Notes under the pieces: generated by a model
The model's input: only the letters and a program-made list of their open reading frames with translations
Databases searched by the model: none
What the model was told of the DNA's origin: nothing
Shown here: in pieces, positions 1 to 8,613 of the stretch
How positions within the stretch are numbered: position 1 is the first letter of the stretch
How the letters are laid out: each line of letters opens with the position of its first letter
Made by a program: the position numbers and the translations under genes
DNA from: Candidatus Borkfalkia ceftriaxoniphila
GTDB lineage: Bacteria; Bacillota; Clostridia; Christensenellales; Borkfalkiaceae
Length of the DNA: 64,000 bases
Direction: 5' to 3'
NCBI RefSeq assembly: GCF_004134775.1
Contig: NZ_SDOZ01000002.1
Location: forward strand, 1,338,005 to 1,402,004

Positions 1-2
1 TA

Positions 3-491
3 GACACGGGCGTCGGCTTTTTCAACCATATGCTGGAACTGTTTGCCGTCCATGCGAACGTCGGTCTGAAAGTTCTCTGTCACGGCGATACGGACGTGGA
101 TTTTCACCACAGCGTGGAAGATATCGGCATCTGTCTCGGGCAGGCGTTCAAAGAGGCGCTCGGCGATAAGCGCGGCATCGCGCGCTTTGCCGACCGCGTC
201 ATACCCATGGACGAATGCGCAGCGCTCGTCGCGCTGGATATCGGCGGCAGGCCTTTCCTCAATTTCGAGGATAAACTTTCGGGCAAGATAGGCGAGTTCG
301 ACGCGGAACTCGTGGAAGAATTCATGCGCGCGTTTTGTTTCAATGCGGGCGTCAATCTCTATATGAAACTGTTAAAGCGCGGCAACGCGCATCACGAGGC
401 TGAAAGCCTGTTCAAAGCGTTCGCAAGGTGCGTGCGCGACGCCGTCGCGGTTTCGGGCACCGAGATCCCCTCGTCCAAAGGGGTGCTGTAA
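3..491 (+). CDS. hisB: Imidazoleglycerol-phosphate dehydratase (5' partial)
   Basis: HisB dehydrates imidazole glycerol phosphate to imidazole acetol phosphate in cytoplasmic histidine synthesis. The reading frame enters from the left edge at base 3, so the N-terminus lies outside the window; 162 codons are visible of a usual ~195. Family signatures: DTGVGFFNHM near the start, the metal motif HGDTDVDFHHSVEDIG, and the closing GTEIPSSKGVL typical of the C-terminus. It is the monofunctional type, with no phosphatase domain visible. The TAA stop is directly followed by the GTG start of hisH, so the two are translationally coupled in one operon. Confidence 0.97.
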   Translation, partial: DTGVGFFNHMLELFAVHANVGLKVLCHGDTDVDFHHSVEDIGICLGQAFKEALGDKRGIARFADRVIPMDECAALVALDIGGRPFLNFEDKLSGKIGEFDAELVEEFMRAFCFNAGVNLYMKLLKRGNAHHEAESLFKAFARCVRDAVAVSGTEIPSSKGVL

Positions 492-1088
492 GTGTTCGGC
501 ATCGTCGATTACGGCATGGGCAATCTCCGCTCCGTGCAGAAAGCGCTGGAATTCATCGGCGAAACGGCGATCGTTTCGGGCGATCCCGAACTTTTGGACG
601 GGTGCGAAAAACTCATTTTGCCGGGCGTCGGCTCTTTCGGCGCGGGCATGCGCGAAATGCGCCGCACGGGGCTGGATACATACGTCAAAGAGCGCGCCGT
701 AAACACTAAAATACTGGGTATCTGCCTCGGCATGCAGTTTTTGCTGGAAGTCAGTTACGAGGACGGGCGCAACGAGGGCTTGGGGCTGATCCCGGGCGAG
801 GTCGTGCGTTTCGAAGAGGGAAAAATACCGCAGATCGGCTGGAATAGCGTAACGCGGCTGAGAACGCCGCTGTTTGCGGGCATTGCGGAGGGCACGCAGT
901 TTTATTTCGTGCACAGTTACCGCGCCAAAACCGAAGAGTGGTTCGCCGCGGCGATGACGGAATACTACGTCGAATATCCCTCGGCGATATGTTACGGCAA
1001 CGTGTACGGCGTGCAGTTCCATCCCGAAAAGAGCGGGGAAGCGGGACTGAAACTATTGAAAAATTTTGCGAAAATTCAAGATAATTGA
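492..1088 (+). CDS. hisH: Imidazole glycerol phosphate synthase, glutamine amidotransferase subunit
   Basis: HisH releases ammonia from glutamine and channels it to HisF, which makes imidazole glycerol phosphate and AICAR. The 198-residue protein is a class I amidotransferase: DYGMGNLRSV at the N-terminus, nucleophile elbow GICLGMQ with Cys78, and FHPEKSG with His177 and Glu179 completing the triad. The start is GTG immediately after the hisB stop, which gives the standard MFGIVDYG N-terminus; no separate Shine-Dalgarno site is needed if translation is coupled. Its partner hisF lies two genes downstream. Confidence 0.97.
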   Translation: MFGIVDYGMGNLRSVQKALEFIGETAIVSGDPELLDGCEKLILPGVGSFGAGMREMRRTGLDTYVKERAVNTKILGICLGMQFLLEVSYEDGRNEGLGLIPGEVVRFEEGKIPQIGWNSVTRLRTPLFAGIAEGTQFYFVHSYRAKTEEWFAAAMTEYYVEYPSAICYGNVYGVQFHPEKSGEAGLKLLKNFAKIQDN

Positions 1089-1109
1089 AATCAAAGGGGG
1101 ACACAATTA

Positions 1110-1820
1110 ATGATCTTATTTCCTGCAATCGACATTCTGGACGGAAGGGCGGTGCGCCTGAAACACGGCGACAAGTCGCAGGCGACGGTGTACGGAGAAC
1201 CGCTCGACTTTGCGGAAATGTGGGCGGAAGCGGGCGCGGAGTATCTGCACGTGGTTGATCTTTCGGGCGCGTTTTCGGGCGAGAGCGGCATCGACGATGT
1301 GATCCGCGAGATCAAATCGAAATTCGGCATTCCCATTGAGAGCGGCGGCGGCCTTCGCAGCATCGAGGATATCGAGCGGCGGCTGGACGCGGGCGCGGAC
1401 CGCGTCATCATCGGCACCATGGCAATCTGCCATCCCGACGAATTCGCCTTGGCGGTCTATAAATTCGGCAATAAAATCGTGGCGGGCATCGACGCGAAGG
1501 ACGGCTATTTCGCCGTGAGCGGCTGGACGGAGCAGACGGACGTGAAGGCGGTCGATTTCGGCAAAAAGGTGCGCCGCATGGGTCTGGAATACGCGCTGTT
1601 CACGGATATTTCCAAGGACGGCGTGCTCGGCGGCGCCAACGTGGAGGCGACCGTGAACATGAGCCGTGAAACGGGTCTCAACGTCATCGCGTCGGGCGGC
1701 GTGTCCACCCTGGACGATATCGTCAGATTGAAAGAGAGCGGCATATACGGCGCGGTGCTCGGCCGCGCGATCTACGACGGCGCGCTCGATCTTTCCGAAG
1801 CCATCCGCGCCGCGAAATAA
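1110..1820 (+). CDS. hisA: ProFAR isomerase
   Basis: HisA isomerises ProFAR to PRFAR, the substrate of HisFH. The 236-residue (beta/alpha)8 barrel starts with ILFPAIDILDG, placing catalytic Asp8, and has the second acid in AGIDAKDG (Asp128). Phosphate-binding turns are seen in GGGLRS and ASGGVS. A strong AAAGGGGG Shine-Dalgarno sequence lies in the short gap after hisH. TrpF-type bifunctionality (PriA) is not suggested. Unlike the other his junctions, the gene is followed by a 273-base gap before the true hisF start. Confidence 0.97.
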   Translation: MILFPAIDILDGRAVRLKHGDKSQATVYGEPLDFAEMWAEAGAEYLHVVDLSGAFSGESGIDDVIREIKSKFGIPIESGGGLRSIEDIERRLDAGADRVIIGTMAICHPDEFALAVYKFGNKIVAGIDAKDGYFAVSGWTEQTDVKAVDFGKKVRRMGLEYALFTDISKDGVLGGANVEATVNMSRETGLNVIASGGVSTLDDIVRLKESGIYGAVLGRAIYDGALDLSEAIRAAK

Positions 1821-2093
1821 AAAGATGGACGAATAATTTCGTGAATATAAAATAATTCTCGCAAGCAAAACCGCGTTTTTGCGCAGCGAACCTCAATTTG
1901 CGCGTAAAGCGCTTTGGGAAAAAGAGTGAATGCGAAAATTGTGATAATAAGAGAGCCGTAACGAATTTTCACAGAGAGAAAAACGCCGCAGAAATGCGCG
2001 AGTAGCGCATGAACGGCGGTTGTCGCTCAAAACTTACGGAAATTTGTTCGTCTCTTTCGAACAAATTTCGTGAACAAAAATATAGGAGTTTCT
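1821..2093 (+). other. Hairpin-rich gap inside the his operon
   Basis: No convincing coding frame is seen. The stretch is more AT-rich than its neighbours and holds several inverted repeats: GCAAAA/TTTTGC (1865-1882), the palindrome AAAGCGCTTT (1907-1916), GAAAATT/AATTTTC (1934-1970), a composite stem CGCCG..ATGCGC gagta GCGCAT..CGGCG (1984-2018) and a perfect 12-bp stem at 2039-2050 / 2058-2069. A phrase near 1830-1853 recurs imperfectly at 2058-2082. No T-run follows any stem, so these are not ordinary terminators. A structured RNA, a processing site or a decayed repeat are all possible. Confidence 0.5.
2039..2069 (+). promoter_or_regulatory. Perfect 12-bp inverted repeat before hisF
   Basis: GAAATTTGTTCG (2039-2050) and CGAACAAATTTC (2058-2069) are exact reverse complements around a 7-base TCTCTTT loop. 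The stem ends 12 bases before the hisF Shine-Dalgarno sequence (TAGGAG, 2083-2087 region). With no T-tract after it, it could be an operator or an RNA stem that affects hisF translation or mRNA stability. Function is inferred only from position. Confidence 0.45.
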
Positions 2094-2867
2094 ATGCTGT
2101 GTAAACGCATCATACCCTGCCTCGATATCGACAAGGGGCGCGTGGTGAAGGGCGTCAATTTCGTCGATCTCGTCGACGCGGGCGATCCCGTGGAAACGGC
2201 GAAAGCGTACGATCGGATCGGTGCGGACGAGATCGTCTTTCTGGATATCACCGCCAGTTGCGAAAACCGCGCCACGGCGTACGATATCATCCGCCGCGCG
2301 AGCGAGCAGGTATTCATACCGCTCACGGTGGGCGGCGGCATCCGTACGGCGGAGGACTTCCGCGCCATGCTCTCGGCGGGTGCGGACAAGATCGCCGTCA
2401 ATTCCGCGGCGATCGGAAACCCTTCGCTGATCGGCGAAGCGGCGCAGAAATTCGGCTCGCAATGCGTGGTTCTGGCTGTGGACGCGAAGAAAAACGAAAA
2501 GGGCGGCTGGGACGTGTACCGCAACGGCGGCCGCGTGAATACGGGGCTGGACGCGATCGAATGGATCCGCCGCGCCGAAAAACTTGGCGCGGGCGAAGTG
2601 CTTTTGACCAGCATGGACCGCGACGGCACGAAGGCGGGCTACGATCTGGAACTCACCCGCGCGGCGGCGGAGGCAGTCAATATTCCCGTCATCGCCTCGG
2701 GCGGCGCGGGGAATATGCGCGATTTTTACGACGTGTTCCTCGAGGGAAAGGCGGACGCGGCGCTCGCGGCATCGCTCTTCCATTTCGGGGAGATCGAGAT
2801 GCGCGCGCTTAAACAATATCTGAAAGACGCGGGCATCCGCGTGAGGACGGTGGAAGATGCAACTTAA
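2094..2867 (+). CDS. hisF: Imidazole glycerol phosphate synthase, cyclase subunit
   Basis: HisF joins HisH-derived ammonia to PRFAR, forming imidazole glycerol phosphate and AICAR. The 257-residue barrel begins [20 protein letters not shown], which puts the catalytic acids at Asp11 and Asp130, the canonical numbers. The ATG at 2094 is chosen over an in-frame GTG at 2070 because it gives the family N-terminus and has TAGGAG at proper spacing; the GTG lies inside a hairpin. The 3' end overlaps hisIE by 11 bases. Confidence 0.97.
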   Translation: MLCKRIIPCLDIDKGRVVKGVNFVDLVDAGDPVETAKAYDRIGADEIVFLDITASCENRATAYDIIRRASEQVFIPLTVGGGIRTAEDFRAMLSAGADKIAVNSAAIGNPSLIGEAAQKFGSQCVVLAVDAKKNEKGGWDVYRNGGRVNTGLDAIEWIRRAEKLGAGEVLLTSMDRDGTKAGYDLELTRAAAEAVNIPVIASGGAGNMRDFYDVFLEGKADAALAASLFHFGEIEMRALKQYLKDAGIRVRTVEDAT

Positions 2868-3456
2868 ATTTGACGAAAAAGGGCTCATATGCGCCGTCGC
2901 GCAAGACTGCGAGAGCGGCGAAGTGCTCATGCAGGCTTATATGAATCTCGAAGCATACGAAAAGACGCTGGAAACGGGCTATGCGCACTATTACAGCCGC
3001 TCGCGGCAAAAACTCTGGAAAAAGGGAGAGGAGAGCGGGCATTTGCAGGAGGTCGTTTCCGTTTCCCTCGATTGCGACGGCGACTGCGTTCTGCTGCGCG
3101 TGCGTCAGACGGGCGCCGCCTGTCATACGGGAAATTATTCCTGTTTTTTCAACACCGTAAAAGAGGGCGGCGCGGGCGCGGAAATGCTCGGACGGCTCCA
3201 ACGCGTCGTGGAAGACCGCCGCGATCGCCCCGAAGAGGGCTCCTACACCTGCTACCTGTTTGAAAAAGGCGTGGACAAGATCGCCAAAAAGACGGGCGAA
3301 GAGGCGGTGGAATTGGTCATCGCCGCAAAAAACGGCGACAAGGAAGAGATCGTGGGCGAATGCGCCGACCTTTTCTATCACACGCTCGTCCTGCTTGCAA
3401 ACGCGGGCGTGAAACTTTCGGACGTATGCGCCGAACTCGAAGAAAGACATTCTTAA
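2857..3456 (+). CDS. hisIE: Bifunctional phosphoribosyl-AMP cyclohydrolase / phosphoribosyl-ATP pyrophosphatase
   Basis: This fusion carries out steps 2 and 3 of histidine synthesis. Residues 1 to ~105 are the HisI cyclohydrolase: [13 protein letters not shown], the metal motif DCDGDC and QTGAACHTG. Residues ~108-199 are the HisE pyrophosphatase, with the MazG-like helices [16 protein letters not shown] and [13 protein letters not shown]. Length (199) is normal for the fused form. It overlaps the end of hisF. hisG, hisD and hisC are not in this window. Confidence 0.96.
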   Translation: MQLKFDEKGLICAVAQDCESGEVLMQAYMNLEAYEKTLETGYAHYYSRSRQKLWKKGEESGHLQEVVSVSLDCDGDCVLLRVRQTGAACHTGNYSCFFNTVKEGGAGAEMLGRLQRVVEDRRDRPEEGSYTCYLFEKGVDKIAKKTGEEAVELVIAAKNGDKEEIVGECADLFYHTLVLLANAGVKLSDVCAELEERHS

Positions 3457-3466
3457 AGGATAAAGT

Positions 3467-4447
3467 ATGATGCAGAGAAAAGGCTCGCTCCTCTCTTTCC
3501 GGGAGGATATACAGGTGCTCGACGCGACGCTGCGCGACGGCGGGCTCGTGAACGATTTCCGTTTCGGCGACGATTTCGCCAAAGCGCTCTATCAAATGAA
3601 TCTCGCCGCGGGCGTGGATTACATGGAATTCGGCTATAAAGCGTCGAAAAAATCCTTCGATACTTCCAAATTCGGGAAATATAAGTTCTGCGACGAAGAG
3701 GATATCCGCGCGGTGGTGGGCGACAACGATACGCCGCTGAAAATTTCCGTCATGGCGGACGTGGGGCGCACCGACTACGAAACGGACATCATCGAGGCTA
3801 AGGACAGCGTCATCGACATGGTGCGCGTGGCGACTTATCTGAACGAGATTCCCGCCGCGGTGCGCATGGTGGAATACTGCGCCGCCAAGGGTTACGAAAC
3901 GTGCGTCAACGTGATGGCGGTTTCCAAGGCGCGGGAGGAAGAAATTTCTTCGGCGCTGGAAATTCTGGGCGAAAGCCCCGTAAACGTCATCTATATCGTG
4001 GACAGTTACGGTTCGCTCTACCCCGAACAGATCGCCAAACTCACGCTTTCCTACCTCGAAGCGGGCGAAAAATACAAAAAGATCATCGGCATGCACGCGC
4101 ACAACAACCAGCAGTTGGCGTTCGGCAACACCATCGAGGCGGCGAGTTGGGGCGCGAGCCTTCTGGACGCGACCGTCAACGGCATGGGGCGCGGCGCGGG
4201 AAACTGCGCAATGGAACTTTTGCTCGGCTTTCTGAAAAATCCCAAATACCGCATCGAGCCCGTTTTGCAATTCATCACCGACTATATGCTGCCGTTGAAA
4301 GATCAGGGCGTGGTGTGGGGGTACGATATCCCGTACCTTCTGACGGGACGTTTGAACGAACACCCGAACGCCGCCATCCGCTGCGTCCGCGAAAAGAATA
4401 CCGACTATGCCGCGTTTCACCGCGCGCTGCTCGATAAAGAATGCTGA
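3467..4447 (+). CDS. HMGL-type (DRE-TIM) aldolase-like protein in the his operon
   Basis: A 326-residue member of the DRE-TIM metallolyase superfamily, related to 4-hydroxy-2-oxovalerate aldolase (DmpG). Visible motifs are LDATLRDGG (Asp19, Arg23, Asp24), which positions metal and substrate, and the metal pair MHAHNNQ (His210, His212). The C-terminal part lacks the recognisable CoA or regulatory domains of isopropylmalate or citramalate synthases. It begins 10 bases after hisIE behind an AAAGGA site, so it is cotranscribed with the his genes, and a terminator follows. The real substrate is unknown; a link to histidine metabolism is only positional. Confidence 0.8.
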   Translation: MMQRKGSLLSFREDIQVLDATLRDGGLVNDFRFGDDFAKALYQMNLAAGVDYMEFGYKASKKSFDTSKFGKYKFCDEEDIRAVVGDNDTPLKISVMADVGRTDYETDIIEAKDSVIDMVRVATYLNEIPAAVRMVEYCAAKGYETCVNVMAVSKAREEEISSALEILGESPVNVIYIVDSYGSLYPEQIAKLTLSYLEAGEKYKKIIGMHAHNNQQLAFGNTIEAASWGASLLDATVNGMGRGAGNCAMELLLGFLKNPKYRIEPVLQFITDYMLPLKDQGVVWGYDIPYLLTGRLNEHPNAAIRCVREKNTDYAAFHRALLDKEC

Positions 4448-4452
4448 CATAG

Positions 4453-4485
4453 AGCGCTTGCCCGAAAGGGATAAGCGCTTTTTTT
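4453..4485 (+). terminator. Terminator of the his operon
   Basis: Stem AGCGCTT (4453-4459) pairs with AAGCGCT (4473-4479), followed by seven T residues. It sits just after the aldolase-like gene and before the promoter of the next gene. Confidence 0.85.
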
Positions 4486-4529
4486 CTGCAACTGTGCAAA
4501 ATATTGATGTTTTTCAGCAAGAGTTTATC

Positions 4530-4558
4530 TTGTTTCGGCGGTTTTTTCATGTTAAAAT
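4530..4558 (+). promoter_or_regulatory. Sigma-A promoter of the MtaA/UroD-like gene
   Basis: TTGTTT (4530-4535), a 17-base spacer, then TAAAAT (4553-4558), 35 bases before the ATG at 4593. It follows the his terminator, so this gene is an independent unit. Confidence 0.7.
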
Positions 4559-4592
4559 AGAGGCACAAACCAAGATTAGGAAGGTAACGTAT

Positions 4593-5606
4593 ATGAATAT
4601 GTATCAATGGATCGAAGATCTGAAAAACGCCAAAGTCAAAAAGTCCATGCCCATTCTCTCGTTTCCCGGCACGCAGCTCATAGGGGCGACCGTGCGTGAC
4701 GTGTGCACGAACAGCGATCTGCAGGCGGATATGATGAAGGCGGTCGCGGACCGCGCGCCCACGCTCGCCGCGGTGGGGCTGATGGACTTAAGCGTCGAGG
4801 CGGAATGTTTCGGCTCGAACGTCGTGAAAAATCCCGACGATATCCCCACCATCCACGATCCGCTGATCACCGACCTTTCCACGGTCTCCGAACTCAAAGT
4901 GCCCGAAGTGGGAGCGGCGCGCAGCGGGCTGTATATCGAGGGCATCGAAAAACTTTTGAAACGCGTGACCGACCGCCCCGTATTCGCGGGCTGCGTGGGA
5001 CCGTTCTCGCTGGCGGGGCGTCTGACCGACGTTTCCGAGGCGATGATCCTGTGCTACGAAGATCCCGACAATATGAAGATCCTGCTCGAAAAATGCACGG
5101 AATTTTTGATCAAATACGCCAAAGAATATAAAAAGATCGGCGCGAACGGCATCATCATGGCGGAGCCTTTGGCGGGCGTGCTTTCGCCCGATCTGGCGGC
5201 GGAATTCTCCGAGCCGTACGTCCGCGCGGTGGTCGAAGCGGTGCAGGATCAGAACTTTATCGTCGTCTACCATAACTGCGGCAACGCGGCGGACAGAATG
5301 ATCCCTTCTATCCTGCGCACGGGCTGCAAGGCGTATCACTTCGGCAACGCCGTGGATATGCGCAACATTTTGCCGCAATTCCCCGAAAACACGATCGCGA
5401 TGGGCAATATCGACCCCGTGAGCGCCTTCAAGGACGGAACGCCCGAACTCATGCGCGAGCGAGTTCTCACGCTGATGAACGATATGTGCGAAAAATATCC
5501 CAATTTCGTCATTTCCAGCGGCTGCGACATTCCCGCCGCTTCCAAATGGGAAAACGTGGACGCCTACTTTGCGGCGATCGACGAATATTATAAGTCCAAA
5601 TCATAA
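4593..5606 (+). CDS. Uroporphyrinogen decarboxylase / MtaA family methyltransferase-like protein
   Basis: A 337-residue UroD-fold protein. Zinc-type ligands of corrinoid:thiol methyltransferases (MtaA/CmuA) are visible: His227-x-Cys229 in YHNCGNAAD and Cys311 in SSGCDIPA. This favours methyl transfer from a corrinoid protein to a thiol over haem synthesis. The ATG at 4593 has AGGAAGG upstream and its own promoter; a longer frame from 4407 runs through the his terminator and is rejected. No corrinoid protein gene is adjacent, so the methyl donor is unknown. A second, more distant UroD-like protein is encoded at 40829. Confidence 0.8.
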   Translation: MNMYQWIEDLKNAKVKKSMPILSFPGTQLIGATVRDVCTNSDLQADMMKAVADRAPTLAAVGLMDLSVEAECFGSNVVKNPDDIPTIHDPLITDLSTVSELKVPEVGAARSGLYIEGIEKLLKRVTDRPVFAGCVGPFSLAGRLTDVSEAMILCYEDPDNMKILLEKCTEFLIKYAKEYKKIGANGIIMAEPLAGVLSPDLAAEFSEPYVRAVVEAVQDQNFIVVYHNCGNAADRMIPSILRTGCKAYHFGNAVDMRNILPQFPENTIAMGNIDPVSAFKDGTPELMRERVLTLMNDMCEKYPNFVISSGCDIPAASKWENVDAYFAAIDEYYKSKS

Positions 5607-5610
5607 AATA

Positions 5611-5642
5611 AGAGCGCTTTCCGAGAAGGAAAGCGCTCTTTT
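5611..5642. terminator. Bidirectional terminator between convergent genes
   Basis: AGAGCGCTTTCC (5611-5622) pairs with GGAAAGCGCTCT (5628-5639) and has A/T runs on both sides. It separates the plus-strand methyltransferase gene from the minus-strand ABC-F gene. Confidence 0.85.
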
Positions 5643-5644
5643 GA

Positions 5645-7525
5645 TCACAGCAGCGTTTCGTATTCTTTGTATAACCCGTCGCACAATGCGTGCAGTTCGT
5701 CCAGCCGCGCGCATTTTTCCGTTAAAAGTTTGTAGTCGGCGGCGACCTCGGGGCGGGCGATCTCCCCGTTCAGCGCCGCGATCTCCTCTTCGGTGCGGGA
5801 AATGGAGATTTCCACCTCTTTGAGCCGCGCCTTTTTGCGGGCGTCCTCCGCGCGGTCCGCCTTGGAGCGGTAGGAGGGCGTCTGCGCCGTCTTTTTTGCC
5901 GCTGCGGCCGCCTCTTCGGCGCGCGCGGCCTGCGCCTTCTTGCGGGTGTTAAACTCGTCGTACGAGCCTTTGAACGCCGTCACGCGCCCGTTCTCGATCT
6001 CCAGAACGTGGTCTGCGAGATTCTGGATAAAATATCGGTCGTGCGAAACGAACAGGAGCGTGCCTTCGAATGCGCGGAGCGCCGCTTCCAGGCTTTCGCG
6101 CGCCGCCAGGTCGAGGTGGTTGGTCGGCTCGTCGAGAATGAGGAAGTTCGCGTTCTCCGCCTGCAATAAAACGAGGGAGAGTTTCGCGCGCTCGCCGCCC
6201 GAAAGCGACTTGACTTTTTTGTCTACGTCCTCCTCGGAGAGTTTCGCGCGCGCCAAAAGATTGCGCGCCTGCGTCTGCGAAAGGGCGGTGTGTTTGAACC
6301 ACAGGGCGCCGAGCACCGTATCCTCGCCGTCGAGATTTGCGTTTTCCTGGTCGTAATAGCCTATTTTCACGAACCTTCCCCACTTTACGGCGGGGTGGGT
6401 CTTTTTCAGAAGTTCGCGGATCAGCGTGCTCTTTCCCGTACCGTTTTCGCCCACAACGGCGAATTTTTCCCCGCGCCGCACTTCGAACGCCGCGTCGGTA
6501 AAGAGCCGTTTGCCGCCCGCTTCCAGCGTCAGCCCGTTCACCGAAAGGGAAAGTTCCTCGCTGCGCTCGCCGAAGGTGAAGGAAAATACGGGCGGTTTGG
6601 GCGGCGGCAAGGGCCTTTCCAGCATCGTCATGTTTTCCAGTTTTTTCACGCGCGACTGCGCGCTCTTTGCGGTAGTGGCGCGCACAATATTTTTGTCGAT
6701 GTATTCTTTGAGGGACGCGATCTCTTCCTGCTGGCGCTCGTATTCTTTCAGTTCGTATTCGTATTTTTCCGCTTTCAAAATTTTATATTTGGAATAATTG
6801 CCGCGGAACGTTGTCAGGCGGTTGTTTTCCAACTCGAAGATCTTTTTGACCGTCTTGTCGAGAAAATACCTGTCATGCGACACGGTGAACACCGCGCCCC
6901 TGTAATCCTGCAAGTATTCTTCCAGCCAGAACAGGGTGGAAACGTCGAGGTGGTTTGTCGGCTCGTCCAAAAACAGAATTTCGGGTTGTTCCAGAAGCAG
7001 GCGGCACAGTTTGAGTCGCGTCTTTTCCCCGCCCGACATGGTATTGATGACCTGATCGTGCATCTTTTCGAAACCCATGCCGCCGAGTACGGTGCGTATT
7101 TTCACCTCCGCGTTGTAGCCGTCCTCCGCGGCGATCAGTTTGTTGAGCCGCTCGTAGCGCGCGGCGATCGCTGCGTATTCGCGGCTGCCGAAAGGCGTTT
7201 TTGCCATTTCGTGTTCGAGCGAACGCAGTTCGCCGATCGCCGAAAAGACGCGCGAAAAGACCGAGCGCATTTCCTCGAACACCGTCTTGTCGCTGTCAAA
7301 GCCGCCGTTCTGTTCCAGATAGCCGATTTTTAAATTGCTCTTGGTGAGGATCCTGCCCTCGTCGGGCAAAAGATCGCGCGTCAGAAGTTTCAAAAGGGTG
7401 GTCTTGCCCTCGCCGTTGCCCCCGATCAGCCCGATGCGCTCGCCCTCGTTCACCGTAAAAGAGACGTTTTCCAATATTCGTTTGTCGTCGTAGCCGAAGC
7501 AGACGTTTTCGCAAGTGATCAACAT
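5645..7525 (-). CDS. ABC-F family ATPase (ribosome-associated)
   Basis: A 626-residue soluble protein with two ABC ATPase domains and no membrane segment, the hallmark of ABC-F translation factors (Uup, YdiF, EttA type). Domain 1 has Walker A GGNGEGKTT, signature LSGGEKTRL and Walker B LFLDEPTNHLD; domain 2 has GENGTGKST, LSGGERAKL and LILDEPTNHLD. A linker of charged helices (about 240-300) separates them and a coiled-coil C-terminal tail (about 540-626) resembles Uup/YdiF. A GGAAGG site precedes the ATG. These proteins act at the ribosomal E site; antibiotic protection cannot be judged from sequence. Confidence 0.93.
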   Translation of the reverse strand: MLITCENVCFGYDDKRILENVSFTVNEGERIGLIGGNGEGKTTLLKLLTRDLLPDEGRILTKSNLKIGYLEQNGGFDSDKTVFEEMRSVFSRVFSAIGELRSLEHEMAKTPFGSREYAAIAARYERLNKLIAAEDGYNAEVKIRTVLGGMGFEKMHDQVINTMSGGEKTRLKLCRLLLEQPEILFLDEPTNHLDVSTLFWLEEYLQDYRGAVFTVSHDRYFLDKTVKKIFELENNRLTTFRGNYSKYKILKAEKYEYELKEYERQQEEIASLKEYIDKNIVRATTAKSAQSRVKKLENMTMLERPLPPPKPPVFSFTFGERSEELSLSVNGLTLEAGGKRLFTDAAFEVRRGEKFAVVGENGTGKSTLIRELLKKTHPAVKWGRFVKIGYYDQENANLDGEDTVLGALWFKHTALSQTQARNLLARAKLSEEDVDKKVKSLSGGERAKLSLVLLQAENANFLILDEPTNHLDLAARESLEAALRAFEGTLLFVSHDRYFIQNLADHVLEIENGRVTAFKGSYDEFNTRKKAQAARAEEAAAAAKKTAQTPSYRSKADRAEDARKKARLKEVEISISRTEEEIAALNGEIARPEVAADYKLLTEKCARLDELHALCDGLYKEYETLL

Positions 7526-7556
7526 ATTTTTCCTTCCGTTGCCGCATACTTTCGTT

Positions 7557-7682
7557 ATGCGAACAGTATCTTATCGTAAAATCCGCGAGTTGGAAGCAAA
7601 ACTCGCCGCGGCGCCGCCCGCAAAGGTCGCGCCGCTCGTTCGGAAACTTGTCCGTTATAAGGACGATTTCATCAACAATTAG
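7557..7682 (+). CDS. Possible 41-residue small protein
   Basis: In the gap between two minus-strand genes the plus strand encodes MRTVSYRKIRELEAKL and continues with a Lys/Arg-rich helix, ending in KDDFINN. Composition is protein-like and basic, but there is no Shine-Dalgarno sequence ahead of the ATG, no promoter is evident, and the upstream bases serve as the ABC-F ribosome site on the other strand. It may be a chance frame. Confidence 0.25.
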   Translation: MRTVSYRKIRELEAKLAAAPPAKVAPLVRKLVRYKDDFINN

Positions 7683-7715
7683 CCCGTATGGACCGCAAAA
7701 CATATGTGCGGCGGC

Positions 7716-8573
7716 TCAGAAATCCCAATCGGGGATGTACTTTTCGTCCGCCGACGAAAGTTGCTGCAAAAAAATGCGGTCGGAATTCTGCGCGCAGACA
7801 AGATTTGCGACTTTGTCGTATTCGCGCCGCGTGATGCGGCGATTGAGTTCGGGAAACGCAGCAATATCGCCGTAGGGCGTGTACTGTCCCATCAGCGAAA
7901 AGTACGCGTCGCCCGTATGCGCGAAAAACCATCTGACGATTTCCAGGCTGTCGTTCGAGCACAGCGGCAGGATGAGATGCCGCACGATACACCCCGAAAA
8001 CATTTTGCCCGCCCGCATGTCGAGCGGCTTTTCCATCATAAATTCCACCGCGCGCGAGGCGTATTCGAAATAGTTTGCCTTGCCCGTATACCGCAGCGAA
8101 ATTTTCGGCGAAAAATATTTGAGGTCGGGAAGATACACGTCGATAAAGGGATCTATCGCGCGCAGCGCTTCTATTTTTTCGTAAGAATGGGTGTTGTACA
8201 CCACGGGGATCTTCGGGCGGTACAGCGCGAACGCCTTTAATATCTGCGGGATATAATGCCCAGCGGTCACGAGATTGATATTTTCCGCGCCCCGCTCTTC
8301 GAGTTCCTGAAAAATGGCTGCGAGATCTTTGGCGCCGATCTCTTTGCCGCGCAAATTCCGCGAAAGTTCGAAATTCTGGCAGAAGGCGCACCGAAGGGAA
8401 CAGCCGCAGAAAAAAATTGCGCCCGAACCGTTTCGGTACGAAATACACGGTTCCTCGTAAAAGTGGAGCCCGTACTTGGCGATTTTCATTTGATTGCCTC
8501 CGCCGCACGCGCCGTCTTCCGTTTTGCGGTCGGCGCCGCACGAGACGGGGCACAGACTGCATCCCGTTTCCAT
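7716..8573 (-). CDS. PflX-like radical SAM protein
   Basis: A 285-residue radical SAM protein of the 'putative pyruvate formate-lyase activating enzyme' (PflX) type. The cluster motif is Cys58-x3-Cys62-x2-Cys65 (GCSLRCAFCQN), ligating the [4Fe-4S] centre that cleaves S-adenosylmethionine. The N-terminal CSLCPVSCGADR gives an additional Cys-rich segment typical of this subgroup. No pyruvate formate-lyase gene is adjacent, so the glycyl radical or other target is unknown. It is divergent from metK, whose product is its cosubstrate, which may be coincidence. Confidence 0.85.
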   Translation of the reverse strand: METGCSLCPVSCGADRKTEDGACGGGNQMKIAKYGLHFYEEPCISYRNGSGAIFFCGCSLRCAFCQNFELSRNLRGKEIGAKDLAAIFQELEERGAENINLVTAGHYIPQILKAFALYRPKIPVVYNTHSYEKIEALRAIDPFIDVYLPDLKYFSPKISLRYTGKANYFEYASRAVEFMMEKPLDMRAGKMFSGCIVRHLILPLCSNDSLEIVRWFFAHTGDAYFSLMGQYTPYGDIAAFPELNRRITRREYDKVANLVCAQNSDRIFLQQLSSADEKYIPDWDF

Positions 8574-8613
8574 AAATAAAAGTGTATCATATTTAATTCG
8601 GAATTGTAAAGCG

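Noticed and set aside
3317..4450. Long minus-strand frame across hisIE and the aldolase gene
   Set aside because: Sense genes are complete and recognisable; the antisense product is Arg/His-rich and has no family pattern.
6290..7333. Long plus-strand frame antisense to the ABC-F gene
   Set aside because: A by-product of GC-rich codon structure; the minus strand encodes a full ABC-F protein with all motifs.
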